A stretch of DNA of 11,837 nt from Opitutaceae bacterium UBA4094 (GCA_002382525.1 DFYA01000115.1:1-11837), one strand, 5' to 3'. Counted from the first letter of the stretch, positions 1 to 7,370 are shown. Translations and numbers: made by a program. The notes: a model not told the origin generated them from the sequence alone.

Positions 1-1
1 G

Positions 2-145
2 AAACGTGCGGATCAACACATCGTGCTGACGGGTCGCGGCGCGAAACCCGAAATCATCGAGGTGGCTGATCTGGTGACGGAAATGCGCGAGATCAAACAC
101 CCGTTTGCGGTCGGGGTGCAGGCGCAGGCGGGCATCGAGTTCTGA
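2..145 (+). CDS. cobO: Cob(I)yrinic acid a,c-diamide adenosyltransferase, C-terminal end (partial)
   Basis: Only the last 47 residues are in the window; the gene begins upstream. CobO (BtuR/CobA type) transfers the adenosyl group of ATP to the cobalt of corrinoids in the cytoplasm, making the upper ligand of coenzyme B12. The visible part has the family's C-terminal signature: HIVLTGRGA, then ADLVTEMREIKHPF, and the terminal AQAGIEF, which matches the usual end of CobO proteins. The ATP-binding P-loop would lie upstream and cannot be checked. The stop codon (TGA, 143-145) overlaps an ATG at 145, but that ATG is probably not the start of the next gene (see cobT). Other cobalamin genes follow on the same strand, which supports the call. 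Confidence 0.9.
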   Translation, partial: KRADQHIVLTGRGAKPEIIEVADLVTEMREIKHPFAVGVQAQAGIEF

Positions 146-158
146 TGCGGAGACGGAG

Positions 159-197
159 CGGATTTTGGCCCACGGAACACACGGAATACACGGAAGA
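159..197 (+). repeat. 9-nt tandem repeat (CACGGAAYA x3) with CGGATTTT leader
   Basis: Three consecutive 9-nt units, CACGGAACA, CACGGAATA and CACGGAAGA, occupy 171-197. They follow the leader CGGATTTTGGCC at 159-170. The same leader-plus-unit layout appears reversed at 7453-7482, so this is a dispersed element and not chance. It lies between the cobO stop and the likely cobT start. From memory, similar CACRGA-type strings are scattered between genes of Verrucomicrobia and Planctomycetes; their function is unknown to me. Confidence 0.7.
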
Positions 198-222
198 ATC
201 GGACATGAATAAATCAGAGGAC

Positions 223-226
223 GGAG
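223..226 (+). promoter_or_regulatory. Ribosome binding site favouring the cobT start at 232
   Basis: GGAG lies 5 nt upstream of the ATG at 232. A second in-frame ATG at 205 has a weaker GGAAG 8 nt upstream (192-196), and that GGAAG is part of the tandem repeat. The ATG at 145 has no purine-rich site. The position of 232 also fits the usual CobT N-terminus. Confidence 0.5.
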
Positions 227-231
227 CACTC

Positions 232-1281
232 ATGTCGTGGCAGATTCCTTCGCTGGCGGCTGAGCTTGAGCCGGTGTTGCGGGCGCGGATCGATGGGAAG
301 ACGAAGCCGCTGGGCGCGCTGGGACGGTTGGAGGAATTGGCGCTGCGGGTCGGGCTCATGCAGGGGACGACGGAGCCGAGGTTGGAGAAAGGCACGGTGC
401 TGGTGTTTGCCGGTGACCACGGGTTGGCGGCGGAAGGTGTCAGCCCGTATCCGGCCGAAGTGACGGCGCAGATGGTGCTCAACTTTTTGGCGGGCGGCGC
501 GGCGATCAATGTCTTTGCACGCCAGCACGGTCTCGCGCTGGAAGTCGTGGACGCGGGCGTGGCGGCGGAGTTGCCGGCGCATCCGTCGCTCGTCGCGGCG
601 AAGGTGCGGGCGGGCACGCGCAACGCGCTCCATGAAGAGGCGCTCACCGACGAGGAGGTGGAGGAGTGTCTGCAGCGCGGTCATGAAATCGTGGATACAC
701 TGGCGCGCGACGGCGTGGACGCCGTGTTGTTTGGCGAGATGGGGATCGGCAACACCTCGGCGGCCGCGTTGCTCATGAGCGCGTTGTTGGAGGTGCCAAT
801 CGAGGAATGTGTCGGGCGAGGCGCGGGGCATGACGACGATGGGCTTTTGCGCAAGCGGACGACGTTGGCGGCGGTGCGGGCGCGGCATGCGGACGTGCGG
901 GGTCCGCGGGAGGCGCTGCGGGCGTTTGGCGGCTGCGAGATCGCGATGATGACGGGCGCGATGTTGGCGGCGGCGGAGCGGCGAATGGTGATCGTGAACG
1001 ACGGGTTCATCGTGTCGGCGGCGTTGTTGTGCGCGGCGCGCATCGAACCGCGCGTGCTCGACTACGTGGTGTGCGCGCACGGGTCTGCGGAGCAGGCGCA
1101 CGCGCGGTTGCTGGCGGCGCTCGGGCTGCGTCCGCTGCTGGATCTCGGGCTGCGGCTGGGTGAGGGCACGGGGGCGGCGTTGGCGTGGCCGTTGTTGATG
1201 TCGGCGTGCGGGTTTCTGCGGGAAATGGCGACGTTCGAGTCGGCGGGCGTGAGCGAGCGGGCGGAGGGCGTGTCGGCGTGA
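232..1281 (+). CDS. cobT: Nicotinate-nucleotide--dimethylbenzimidazole phosphoribosyltransferase
   Basis: CobT makes alpha-ribazole 5'-phosphate from dimethylbenzimidazole (or a similar base) and nicotinate mononucleotide in the cytoplasm. This activates the lower ligand of cobalamin. The 349-residue product is of normal family length and carries the family blocks in order: TKPLGALGRLEELA near the N-terminus, VFAGDHGLAAEGVSPYP, GEMGIGNTSAAALL, VGRGAGHDDDGLLRKRT, IVNDGFIVSAALL, and RLGEGTGAAL near the C-terminus. Glu311 in that last block corresponds to the catalytic glutamate (Glu317 in the Salmonella enzyme). I chose the ATG at 232 because it has a GGAG site and gives the family's N-terminus (IPSL...KTKPLGALGR). 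Starts at 205 or 145 would add residues that are mostly translated repeat. The stop overlaps the cobS GTG by 4 nt. Confidence 0.95.
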   Translation: MSWQIPSLAAELEPVLRARIDGKTKPLGALGRLEELALRVGLMQGTTEPRLEKGTVLVFAGDHGLAAEGVSPYPAEVTAQMVLNFLAGGAAINVFARQHGLALEVVDAGVAAELPAHPSLVAAKVRAGTRNALHEEALTDEEVEECLQRGHEIVDTLARDGVDAVLFGEMGIGNTSAAALLMSALLEVPIEECVGRGAGHDDDGLLRKRTTLAAVRARHADVRGPREALRAFGGCEIAMMTGAMLAAAERRMVIVNDGFIVSAALLCAARIEPRVLDYVVCAHGSAEQAHARLLAALGLRPLLDLGLRLGEGTGAALAWPLLMSACGFLREMATFESAGVSERAEGVSA

Positions 1282-2033
1282 GCGTGTTGCGACGTGAATT
1301 CGCGGCGATTCGGGCGGCGGTGATGTTTTTCACGCGCGTGCCGGTGCCGTCGTCGGCGCGTCACGATCCGGCGGATTTGCAGCGGGCCGCGGCGTGGTTT
1401 CCACTGGTGGGCTGGCTGGTCGGCGCGGTGGCGGCGGGTGTATGGTGGGCGGCGGCGCAGGTGTGGCCGCCGGCGGTTGCGAGCGGGTTGAGCCTCGCGG
1501 CCACGCTGCTGCTCACGGGCGCGTTTCACGAAGACGGGTTTGCGGATGTGTGCGACGGGTTTGGTGGGGGCTACACAAAGGAGCGCGTGCTGGAGATTAT
1601 GCGCGATTCGAGGGTCGGGGCGTTCGGCGCGATCGGAGTCGTCATGATGTTGGGTTTAAAATGGCAGGCGGTGGCGGCGCTGCCGGTTGCGCTGGGTGCG
1701 GCGGTGTTGTTGGCGGGTCACGCAGTGAGTCGGGCGGCGGCGGTGTCGTTGATGGCGGTGCTGCCGTATGTGCGAGAGGAGGCAGGCAAAGCGAAGCCGC
1801 TGGCGACGGAGTTGAGCGGAGGACGGCTGCTCGTCGCGCTCGGGTGCGGACTCGCGCCGCTGATGTATATGCCCGGTCGATACGAGTGGGCGCTCGGGGG
1901 TGTGGTCGTGTTGGGAGGAGTGTTGGCGATATGGTTTAAGCGCCGCATCGGCGGATATACGGGCGACTGCCTCGGTGCGGCGCAGCAGGTGACGGAGCTC
2001 GGCTTTTATCTCGGCGTGCTGGCGCTCCTATGA
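1278..2033 (+). CDS. cobS: Adenosylcobinamide-GDP ribazoletransferase (cobalamin synthase)
   Basis: CobS is an integral inner-membrane enzyme. It joins adenosylcobinamide-GDP to alpha-ribazole (or its 5'-phosphate), closing the nucleotide loop of B12. The 251-residue product has the family motifs FFTRVPVP (17-24), the metal-binding-type motif HEDGFADVCDGFGG (from residue 84), IMRDSRVGAFG, and near the end GGYTGDCLGAAQQVTE. Several hydrophobic segments lie between them, as expected for this polytopic protein. The start is GTG at 1278, which overlaps the cobT stop as GTGA and gives the usual N-terminus (SVLRREFAAIRAAVMFFTR). An upstream in-frame start inside cobT would add about 31 residues that do not fit the family. 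The stop overlaps the next ATG (ATGA), so translation of cobT, cobS and cobC is probably coupled. Confidence 0.95.
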   Translation: MSVLRREFAAIRAAVMFFTRVPVPSSARHDPADLQRAAAWFPLVGWLVGAVAAGVWWAAAQVWPPAVASGLSLAATLLLTGAFHEDGFADVCDGFGGGYTKERVLEIMRDSRVGAFGAIGVVMMLGLKWQAVAALPVALGAAVLLAGHAVSRAAAVSLMAVLPYVREEAGKAKPLATELSGGRLLVALGCGLAPLMYMPGRYEWALGGVVVLGGVLAIWFKRRIGGYTGDCLGAAQQVTELGFYLGVLALL

Positions 2034-2560
2034 AGGCGGTGCTGGTGAGGCACACGCGGCTCGCGGGGGACGTGAGCGGACTGTGTTACGGTCGCGCCGA
2101 AGTGGCATTGGCGGAGACCTTTGCCGAGGAGGCGAGCGCGTTGCGGACGGTGTTGCGGTGGCCGCCGCGCGAAGTTTGGACCAGTCCGTCGACGCGATGC
2201 CGCGTTTTGGCTGATGCGCTGGCGGGTGGTGCGTCGGTGCGGGCGGATGAGCGGTTGCAGGAGTTGAATTTTGGCGCGTGGGAGGGGCGGCGCTGGGAGA
2301 CGTTTCGCAGTCCGGAGAGCGAGGCGTGGGCGCTGGACCCGTGGACGTTGCGGCCGCCGGACGGCGAGACGGGGTTGGAGATGTGGGCGCGGGTGGCGGC
2401 GGCGCGGGCCGAGATCGATGCGTTATCGGCGGATGCGCGCGTGGTGGTGGTGACGCACGCCGGGGTGATTCGGATGTGGCGGCGGCTCGCAGCGGGCGGA
2501 GGGCCGGGGCCGGCGGTGTTTGCGGAGGACGTGGGGTTCGGGCGCGTGTGGCCGGCGTGA
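2030..2560 (+). CDS. cobC: Histidine phosphatase family protein, probable alpha-ribazole phosphatase
   Basis: A 176-residue member of the histidine phosphatase (phosphoglycerate mutase-like) superfamily. The phospho-accepting His8 is in LVRHTR, Arg56 in SPSTRC, the acidic residue in ELNFGAWEG (residues 78-86), and the second catalytic His143 in VTHAGVIR. CobC-type enzymes remove the 5'-phosphate from alpha-ribazole 5'-phosphate or from adenosylcobalamin 5'-phosphate, the last step of the loop pathway. The superfamily is broad, so the substrate is inferred from position. The ATG at 2030 overlaps the cobS stop by 4 nt, directly after cobT and cobS. The ELNFGAWEG block is typical of the CobC branch. 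It appears to be the last gene of the operon. No convincing terminator follows; a weak GGGC-TCG-GCCC hairpin at 2598-2608 is the only candidate. Confidence 0.85.
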   Translation: MKAVLVRHTRLAGDVSGLCYGRAEVALAETFAEEASALRTVLRWPPREVWTSPSTRCRVLADALAGGASVRADERLQELNFGAWEGRRWETFRSPESEAWALDPWTLRPPDGETGLEMWARVAAARAEIDALSADARVVVVTHAGVIRMWRRLAAGGGPGPAVFAEDVGFGRVWPA

Positions 2561-2711
2561 AAACAAACGAGCGCGGCACGTCTCGCGTTGACGGTCCGGG
2601 CTCGGCCCCATGCGTAAATAGGCGAGTCTCGGTTCGCCCGTAGTGCGTTCTACCCATTTTCGGCCCGTGATATGGATATCGTGTGCTACGCGAGGTGTTT
2701 AGGCTGGATAA

Positions 2712-2732
2712 GCGGAGAGGCGACGCGGAGAG
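2712..2732. repeat. Direct repeat GCGGAGAG, two copies 13 nt apart
   Basis: GCGGAGAG occurs at 2712-2719 and again at 2725-2732, about 110-130 nt before the kinase start. Close direct repeats upstream of an operon can be regulator sites, but they can also be chance in G/C-rich DNA. No binding protein can be named. Confidence 0.3.
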
Positions 2733-2825
2733 TGCCGGCGTTGACTATGAACACCCCGCCTAGTCTCCCGAGATCGAGCCGTTCCTGGCATTGCCGTGCG
2801 CGTGGCGTGCGGCGTCGGACGGACC

Positions 2826-2830
2826 GGAGG
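2826..2830 (+). promoter_or_regulatory. Ribosome binding site of the membrane kinase
   Basis: GGAGG stands 8 nt before the ATG at 2839. This site decides the start in favour of 2839 over the in-frame ATG at 2791, which would add 16 residues before the membrane segment and has no comparable site. Confidence 0.65.
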
Positions 2831-2838
2831 GCGGCGCG

Positions 2839-4821
2839 ATGAAACCGGCGGTGATTTACGGGCGGATCGTGCGGCGCTTACGTTCGCCTCCGGCCTGGAT
2901 CTCGGGATCTTATGCGCTTGTAGCGACATCTTGGATACTTTTCTCGGATCGGCTGATGGAGTTGCTCGTGAGCGAGCCGCAAAGGTGGATGTGGTGGAGT
3001 TTGTCGAAGGGCTTGGTCTTCGTGATCGTGACCTCGGCGTTGTTGTTTCTGCTGATGCGCAGCACGTATGGGCGGATGGAGGCCGGCGTGGAGGCGCTAC
3101 GCCGTCGCGAGGTGGAGATTCGGCGGCTTAACCGGCTCAATGCCGCGCTCAGCCACATCAACCAAGCGATCGTGCGTCTGCCGGTGCGCGAGGAGCTGTT
3201 TGAGCGGTTGTGTCAGGTGCTCGTGGAGCACGGCGGGTTTCAGATGGCGTGCATGGTCTGGCATAATCCGGTGACAAACCACCTCGAGCCGCTGGGCATG
3301 GCAGGAGGGAGCGATGGGCTCATCAGGAGCGTCGCCCTCCAGTCGGGACCGAGTGGCGGGGCGGCGACGCCATCGGGGCGGGCGTTCGAGGACAACCGGC
3401 CCTATGTGTGCAACGATCTGCAGGGGGAATCGTCGGCGGTGCCGGCGGACCGGGAGGAGGCGTTGCGGCGCGGGTTGAGGTCTTTTGCGGCGTTGCCGGT
3501 GCGCAACGGAGATCGGGTGGGCGGCGTCTTGCAGGTGTATTCGGACGAGGCGGGATTTTTTAACACGCAGGAGTTGGCGTTGCTCATCGAGGCGACGGGA
3601 GACGTGGCATTTGCGTTGGACAACCTGGCGCGCGAAGAGGAGAGGCATCGGGCGGAGGCGTTGGCGGAGAGCGAGCGGCAGTTCTCCGACACCATGATCG
3701 AGAGCATGCCGGGCGTGCTTTATTTCTACGACATGGGCGGGCGCTTTTTGCGGTGGAACCGGAACTTCGAGCGTGTCTCGGGTTACTCGGGAATCGAGAT
3801 CGCGGACATGCATCCGTTGCAGTTTTTTACGGACGAGGATCGGCCGACGGTGGAGGCGCGCATCGACGAGGTGTTTACGCGTGGCGAGTCGTCGGTGGAG
3901 GCGCCGTTTCTGGCGAAGGACGGGACGACGATCCCGTATATGTTTACGGGGCGGAGCGTCGAATTGGACGGACGGCGTTGCTTGGTTGGCGTGGGCATCG
4001 ACATCTCGGAGCGCAAGGCGGCGGAGGCGGCGTTGCGGGAGTTGAACGCGAGCCTGGAGCACAAGGTGGCTACGCGCACCGAGGAGCTGCGGGCGTTGCT
4101 GGTGCGCGCGGAGGCGGCGGACCGGATCAAGTCGGCGTTTTTGGCCACGATGTCTCACGAGCTACGCACGCCGTTGAACTCCATCATCGGTTTCACCGGC
4201 ATCGTGCTGCAAGGAATGGCGGGTCCGCTCAACCCCGAGCAGACGAAGCAGCTTGGCATGGTGCGCGGGAGCGCCCGGCACCTGCTGGAGTTGATCAACG
4301 ACGTGCTGGATCTCTCGAAGATCGAGGCGGGGCAGCTGGAGGTGCGCGTGGAGCCGTTCGACCTGCCGGAGTCGCTGGAACGCGTGGCGGCGTCGGTGCG
4401 CCCGCAGGCCGAGAAGAAGGGTTTGGAACTTGGGGTGCGCGTCGCGCCGGAGCTGCGCTCGATGACCGGGGATCGGCGCCGCGTGGAACAGGTGCTGCTC
4501 AACTTGATGAATAACGCGATCAAGTTCACCGACAGCGGGCGGGTGACGGTGGAAGCGGCCGCGGATGCTGGCGGATCTTTGCGTATCCGCGTATCGGATA
4601 CGGGTATCGGCATCAAGGCGGCGGATCTTTCGTCGTTGTTCTTGCCATTCCGCCAAGTGGACAGCGGACTCTCGCGCCAGCACGAAGGCACGGGGCTGGG
4701 CCTCGCGATCTGCCGGCGTCTGGTCGCGTTGATGGGTGGCGAGATTACCGTCAGCAGCGAATGGATGCAGGGTAGCGTGTTCACCGTGCGATTGCCTTTA
4801 AAAACACCTCTTTCCTCATGA
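2839..4821 (+). CDS. Membrane-bound sensor histidine kinase (2 TM, GAF, PAS, HisKA, HATPase_c)
   Basis: A 660-residue sensor kinase and first gene of a three-gene signalling operon. Two membrane segments (about 20-40 and 55-73) flank a very short extracytoplasmic loop. This N-terminal module has the pattern WIxxSD...KG..FV..T..LL, which I recall from many sensor proteins. A GAF domain follows (about 110-265), then a PAS domain (about 285-405; MPGVLYFYDMGGRFLRWNRN, ending in VGVGIDISERK). A coiled coil then leads to the HisKA dimerisation domain, where the phosphorylated residue is His440 in SHELRTPLNSIIGF. The ATPase domain shows the N box NLMNNAIKF (N559), the G1 box DTGIGI (D587) and the G2 box GTGLGLAICR. 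It has no receiver of its own, so phosphoryl groups must go to a partner, most simply the next gene's product. The ligand is unknown. The stop overlaps the next ATG (ATGA). Confidence 0.93.
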   Translation: MKPAVIYGRIVRRLRSPPAWISGSYALVATSWILFSDRLMELLVSEPQRWMWWSLSKGLVFVIVTSALLFLLMRSTYGRMEAGVEALRRREVEIRRLNRLNAALSHINQAIVRLPVREELFERLCQVLVEHGGFQMACMVWHNPVTNHLEPLGMAGGSDGLIRSVALQSGPSGGAATPSGRAFEDNRPYVCNDLQGESSAVPADREEALRRGLRSFAALPVRNGDRVGGVLQVYSDEAGFFNTQELALLIEATGDVAFALDNLAREEERHRAEALAESERQFSDTMIESMPGVLYFYDMGGRFLRWNRNFERVSGYSGIEIADMHPLQFFTDEDRPTVEARIDEVFTRGESSVEAPFLAKDGTTIPYMFTGRSVELDGRRCLVGVGIDISERKAAEAALRELNASLEHKVATRTEELRALLVRAEAADRIKSAFLATMSHELRTPLNSIIGFTGIVLQGMAGPLNPEQTKQLGMVRGSARHLLELINDVLDLSKIEAGQLEVRVEPFDLPESLERVAASVRPQAEKKGLELGVRVAPELRSMTGDRRRVEQVLLNLMNNAIKFTDSGRVTVEAAADAGGSLRIRVSDTGIGIKAADLSSLFLPFRQVDSGLSRQHEGTGLGLAICRRLVALMGGEITVSSEWMQGSVFTVRLPLKTPLSS

Positions 4822-5207
4822 GCCGCCACGTTTTGATCATCGAAGACAACGAGCAGAACCGCTACCTGGCGACGTTCCTGCTGGAGGCCCATGGGCATCG
4901 GGTCACCTGCGCGCCCGACGGACCGAGCGGGATCGCGCTGGCGCAGGGTCTCGCGCCGGATCTCATTCTGTTGGACATCCAGTTGCCGGGCATGGACGGC
5001 TATGCGGTGGCGCGGGCGTTGCGAGAGATTCCGGCGTTGCGAGAAACGCCCATCGTGGCGGTGACGTCGTATGCGATGGTCGGCGACCGCGAAAAATCGC
5101 TTCAGGCGGGTTGTAACGGCTACATCGAAAAACCCATCAATCCGGAGACCTTTGTGGTCGAGATCCAGCGTTTCACCCCGTCACCCCCCAACCCCATTAC
5201 CCCATGA
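4818..5207 (+). CDS. Single-domain response regulator (stand-alone receiver, DivK/CheY-like)
   Basis: A 129-residue protein that is almost entirely one receiver domain. It has the acidic pair Glu9-Asp10 for magnesium, the phospho-acceptor Asp53 in LLDIQLPGMDG, the switch residue Thr83 in VAVTSYA, and the conserved Lys105 in IEKPI. After the fold ends, only about ten proline-rich residues remain, so there is no output domain. It starts at an ATG overlapping the kinase stop and ends overlapping the ATG of the hybrid kinase, so it sits between two kinases, probably translated in step with both. Such receivers usually act as phosphoryl shuttles or as allosteric regulators of a kinase. DivK is the best-known model for the YIEKPI-type sequence, but the partner here is inferred from position only. 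Confidence 0.93.
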   Translation: MSRHVLIIEDNEQNRYLATFLLEAHGHRVTCAPDGPSGIALAQGLAPDLILLDIQLPGMDGYAVARALREIPALRETPIVAVTSYAMVGDREKSLQAGCNGYIEKPINPETFVVEIQRFTPSPPNPITP

Positions 5208-7267
5208 CTCGTGTCCTCATCGTCGATGACAAGGAGGAGAACCTCTACTACCTGCAGGCCCTGCTCACGGGGCATGGCTGCGAAGTTGAAACCGCCCGTC
5301 ATGGGGCGGAGGCATTGGTGAAGGCGCGGCAAGCGCCGCCCGACCTCGTGATCTCCGACCTGCTCATGCCGGTGATGGATGGCTACACGCTGCTGCGGCA
5401 TTGGAAGGCCGATGCGAATCTGAAGCGGGTGCCGTTCGTCGTTTACACGGCGACCTACACCGAGGCGGAGGACGAGCGGTTGGCGATCAGCCTCGGGGCG
5501 GACGCGTTTGTATTGAAGCCGGCGGAGCCCGACGTCTTTTGGAAGCGCATTCAGGCCGTGCGATCGGCCGTGGCGAACGTGACGCCGGCCGTTCCGAAAA
5601 CGACGGGAGGCAACGACGAGGTGATGCTCAAGGTATATAGCGAGACGTTGATCCGAAAGCTGGAGGAAAAGACCCTGCAGTTGGAGGAGAGCAACGGCGC
5701 GCTTCAGCGCGACATCGCCGAGCGCAAACGGGTCGAGGAGAATCTGCGCGAGAGCGAGGAACGGTTCCGCGCGACGTTCGAACAGGTGGCGGTGGGTATC
5801 GCCCATGTGGATACGGATTGGCGTTTTCTGCGGGTCAACGACCGGCTGTGCGAAATCGTGGGCTACACGCGCGACGAGCTGATGCGGCATCCGTTTATCG
5901 ACCTCACGGTGCCCGAGGACCGAGAGGAGTGCGACGTGGCGCGGCGGGCGATGTTGTCGGGCGAGCGCAACGACTACTCGGCGGAGAAGCGTTACCTGCG
6001 CAAAAACGGTGACACGGTGTGGGTGCGCATGGTGGCGACGCTGCTGCGCGACGGGGCGGGGACGCCGAAGTATTTCATCGCGGTGGTGACCGACATCACG
6101 GAGCGCAAGAAGCTGGAGCAGCAGTTCCTGCGAGCGCAGCGGATGGAGAGCATCGGCACGCTGGCGGGCGGGATCGCGCATGATCTCAACAACCTGCTTG
6201 CACCAATCATGATGGGCATCGAGTTGCTCCGATTAAACGACCTGGACGCCGGCATGCGTGGCGTGATCGACAACATGGAGCGCAGCTCGAAGCGCGCGGC
6301 GAATCTGGTGAGGCAGGTGCTTTCGTTTGCGCGCGGGGTGGACGGCACGCGCGTCCCGTTGGAGATTCGTCAGATCATCCGTGAGGTGGAGGAAATCGTC
6401 GAAAGCACGTTTCCGAAGAGCATCGAGCTACGCAGCGAGTTGGCTGCGGACCTGTGGCCGGTCGTCGCCGACCCCACGCAGCTGAACCAGGTGGTGCTTA
6501 ATCTGTGCGTGAACGCGCGCGATGCGATGGAACGCGGCGGGCGGCTCACGTTGGTCGCGGCCAACGTGGTGCTCGACAGCCATTACGCGGCGATGAATCG
6601 CGGTGTATCCGCTGGCAACTACGTGAAGATCGAAGTGACCGACAACGGTTGCGGAATCGCGCCCGACGTGATCGACCGGATTTTCGAGCCGTTTTTCACC
6701 ACCAAGGAGCCGGGGAAGGGCACGGGTTTGGGGCTGTCGACAGTGCTGGGTATCGTTCGCGGGCAGGGCGGCTTCATCAACGTTTACAGCGAACCGGGAA
6801 AGGGGACGACCTTTCGTATCCACCTGCCGGCGCGGCTGGACGCGGGCGCGGCGGGCGGCGCGCTGGTCGGGGGCCGCAAGTTGCCGCTGGGCAACGGCGA
6901 ACTGGTGCTGGTGGTGGATGACGAGACCTCGATCGTGGAGATCACCCGGCAGACGTTGGAGGCGTTCGGTTATCGCGTGTTGACGGCCGAAGACGGCGGG
7001 CGAGCGGTCGAGTTATACGAGCGGCATCACCGGGAGGTCGCGGTGGTGATCACCGACATGATGATGCCGATGATGGACGGGCCGATGCTCATGACGGCGC
7101 TGCGGAGGATCAACCCGGCGGTGCGGGTGATTGCGGTCAGCGGGCTCGGTGCCAACGCACCGGCGCCCGGGGATGCGTCGGCGCGGGCGCGACACTTTTT
7201 GGTGAAACCTTACACGGCCGAGGCATTGCTGGTGTTGCTGCGGCAGGTGTTGAACGAGCTGGGTTAA
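5204..7267 (+). CDS. Soluble hybrid histidine kinase, REC-PAS-HisKA-HATPase_c-REC
   Basis: A 687-residue cytoplasmic hybrid kinase with no membrane segment or signal peptide. Domains in order: an N-terminal receiver (1-120; Asp8-Asp9, acceptor Asp52 in VISDLLMPVMDG, Thr82, Lys105); a charged coiled coil (about 140-190); a PAS domain with PAC (about 190-305); a HisKA domain with His326 in GGIAHDLNNLLAPI; an ATPase domain with N box N437, DNGCGIAPD at D480, FEPFFTTK, and GKGTGLGLST; and a C-terminal receiver (about 568-687; DDE, acceptor Asp618 in ITDMMMPMMDG, Lys in FLVKPY). The N-terminal receiver suggests that kinase activity is gated by phosphorylation from the upstream membrane kinase. The C-terminal receiver is the likely first acceptor from His326. 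The ATG at 5204 overlaps the upstream stop. No HPt domain is present. Confidence 0.94.
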   Translation: MTRVLIVDDKEENLYYLQALLTGHGCEVETARHGAEALVKARQAPPDLVISDLLMPVMDGYTLLRHWKADANLKRVPFVVYTATYTEAEDERLAISLGADAFVLKPAEPDVFWKRIQAVRSAVANVTPAVPKTTGGNDEVMLKVYSETLIRKLEEKTLQLEESNGALQRDIAERKRVEENLRESEERFRATFEQVAVGIAHVDTDWRFLRVNDRLCEIVGYTRDELMRHPFIDLTVPEDREECDVARRAMLSGERNDYSAEKRYLRKNGDTVWVRMVATLLRDGAGTPKYFIAVVTDITERKKLEQQFLRAQRMESIGTLAGGIAHDLNNLLAPIMMGIELLRLNDLDAGMRGVIDNMERSSKRAANLVRQVLSFARGVDGTRVPLEIRQIIREVEEIVESTFPKSIELRSELAADLWPVVADPTQLNQVVLNLCVNARDAMERGGRLTLVAANVVLDSHYAAMNRGVSAGNYVKIEVTDNGCGIAPDVIDRIFEPFFTTKEPGKGTGLGLSTVLGIVRGQGGFINVYSEPGKGTTFRIHLPARLDAGAAGGALVGGRKLPLGNGELVLVVDDETSIVEITRQTLEAFGYRVLTAEDGGRAVELYERHHREVAVVITDMMMPMMDGPMLMTALRRINPAVRVIAVSGLGANAPAPGDASARARHFLVKPYTAEALLVLLRQVLNELG

Positions 7268-7318
7268 CCGGGGACTCGGAGGGGGCGCCGCGTCGATCAG
7301 GTAGCACAGAGCCGAGCC

Positions 7319-7351
7319 GGAGTTCGAGCCAGAGGGCACGGAGTTCGAGCC
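7319..7351. repeat. 12-nt direct repeat GGAGTTCGAGCC, two copies
   Basis: GGAGTTCGAGCC occurs at 7319-7330 and again, identically, at 7340-7351, a 21-nt period. It lies about 50 nt after the hybrid kinase stop in a gene-free stretch. No function can be assigned. Confidence 0.6.
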
Positions 7352-7370
7352 TTCGGGCGGGTCACAATCC

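Larger units (their letters stand above)
2561..2838. other. Intergenic region between the cobalamin and signalling operons
   Basis: No gene is supported in these 278 bases. This is the only place in the window where the promoter of the signalling operon could sit. TTGACG (2588-2593) and TTGACT (2741-2746) resemble -35 boxes, but neither has a good -10 box at normal spacing, so no promoter is called. A short inverted repeat, GATAT-GG-ATATC, lies at 2669-2680, and an 8-nt direct repeat at 2712-2732. The GGAGG at 2826-2830 belongs to the downstream kinase. Confidence 0.6.

Noticed and set aside
145..231. Upstream start of cobT at 145, giving a TGATG overlap with cobO
   Set aside because: It would translate the tandem repeat (HTEYTEE), has no binding site, and adds 29 residues foreign to the CobT N-terminus. 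It cannot be fully excluded.
1..300. Cobalamin riboswitch
   Set aside because: The window begins inside cobO, so the operon leader is not present. No riboswitch-like structure was recognised upstream of cobT.
2588..2620. Possible promoter TTGACG with an A/T-rich GTAAATA downstream
   Set aside because: The A/T-rich part lies too far from the -35-like box and matches TATAAT poorly.
3097..4158. A 353-codon minus-strand frame opposite the membrane kinase
   Set aside because: Its Arg/His/Pro-rich composition is typical of antisense reading of G/C-rich genes. The plus strand has GAF, PAS and HisKA motifs.
5120..6181. A 353-codon minus-strand frame opposite the receiver and hybrid kinase
   Set aside because: Same reason: no motifs, composition biased to His/Arg/Leu, and the sense strand is well supported.
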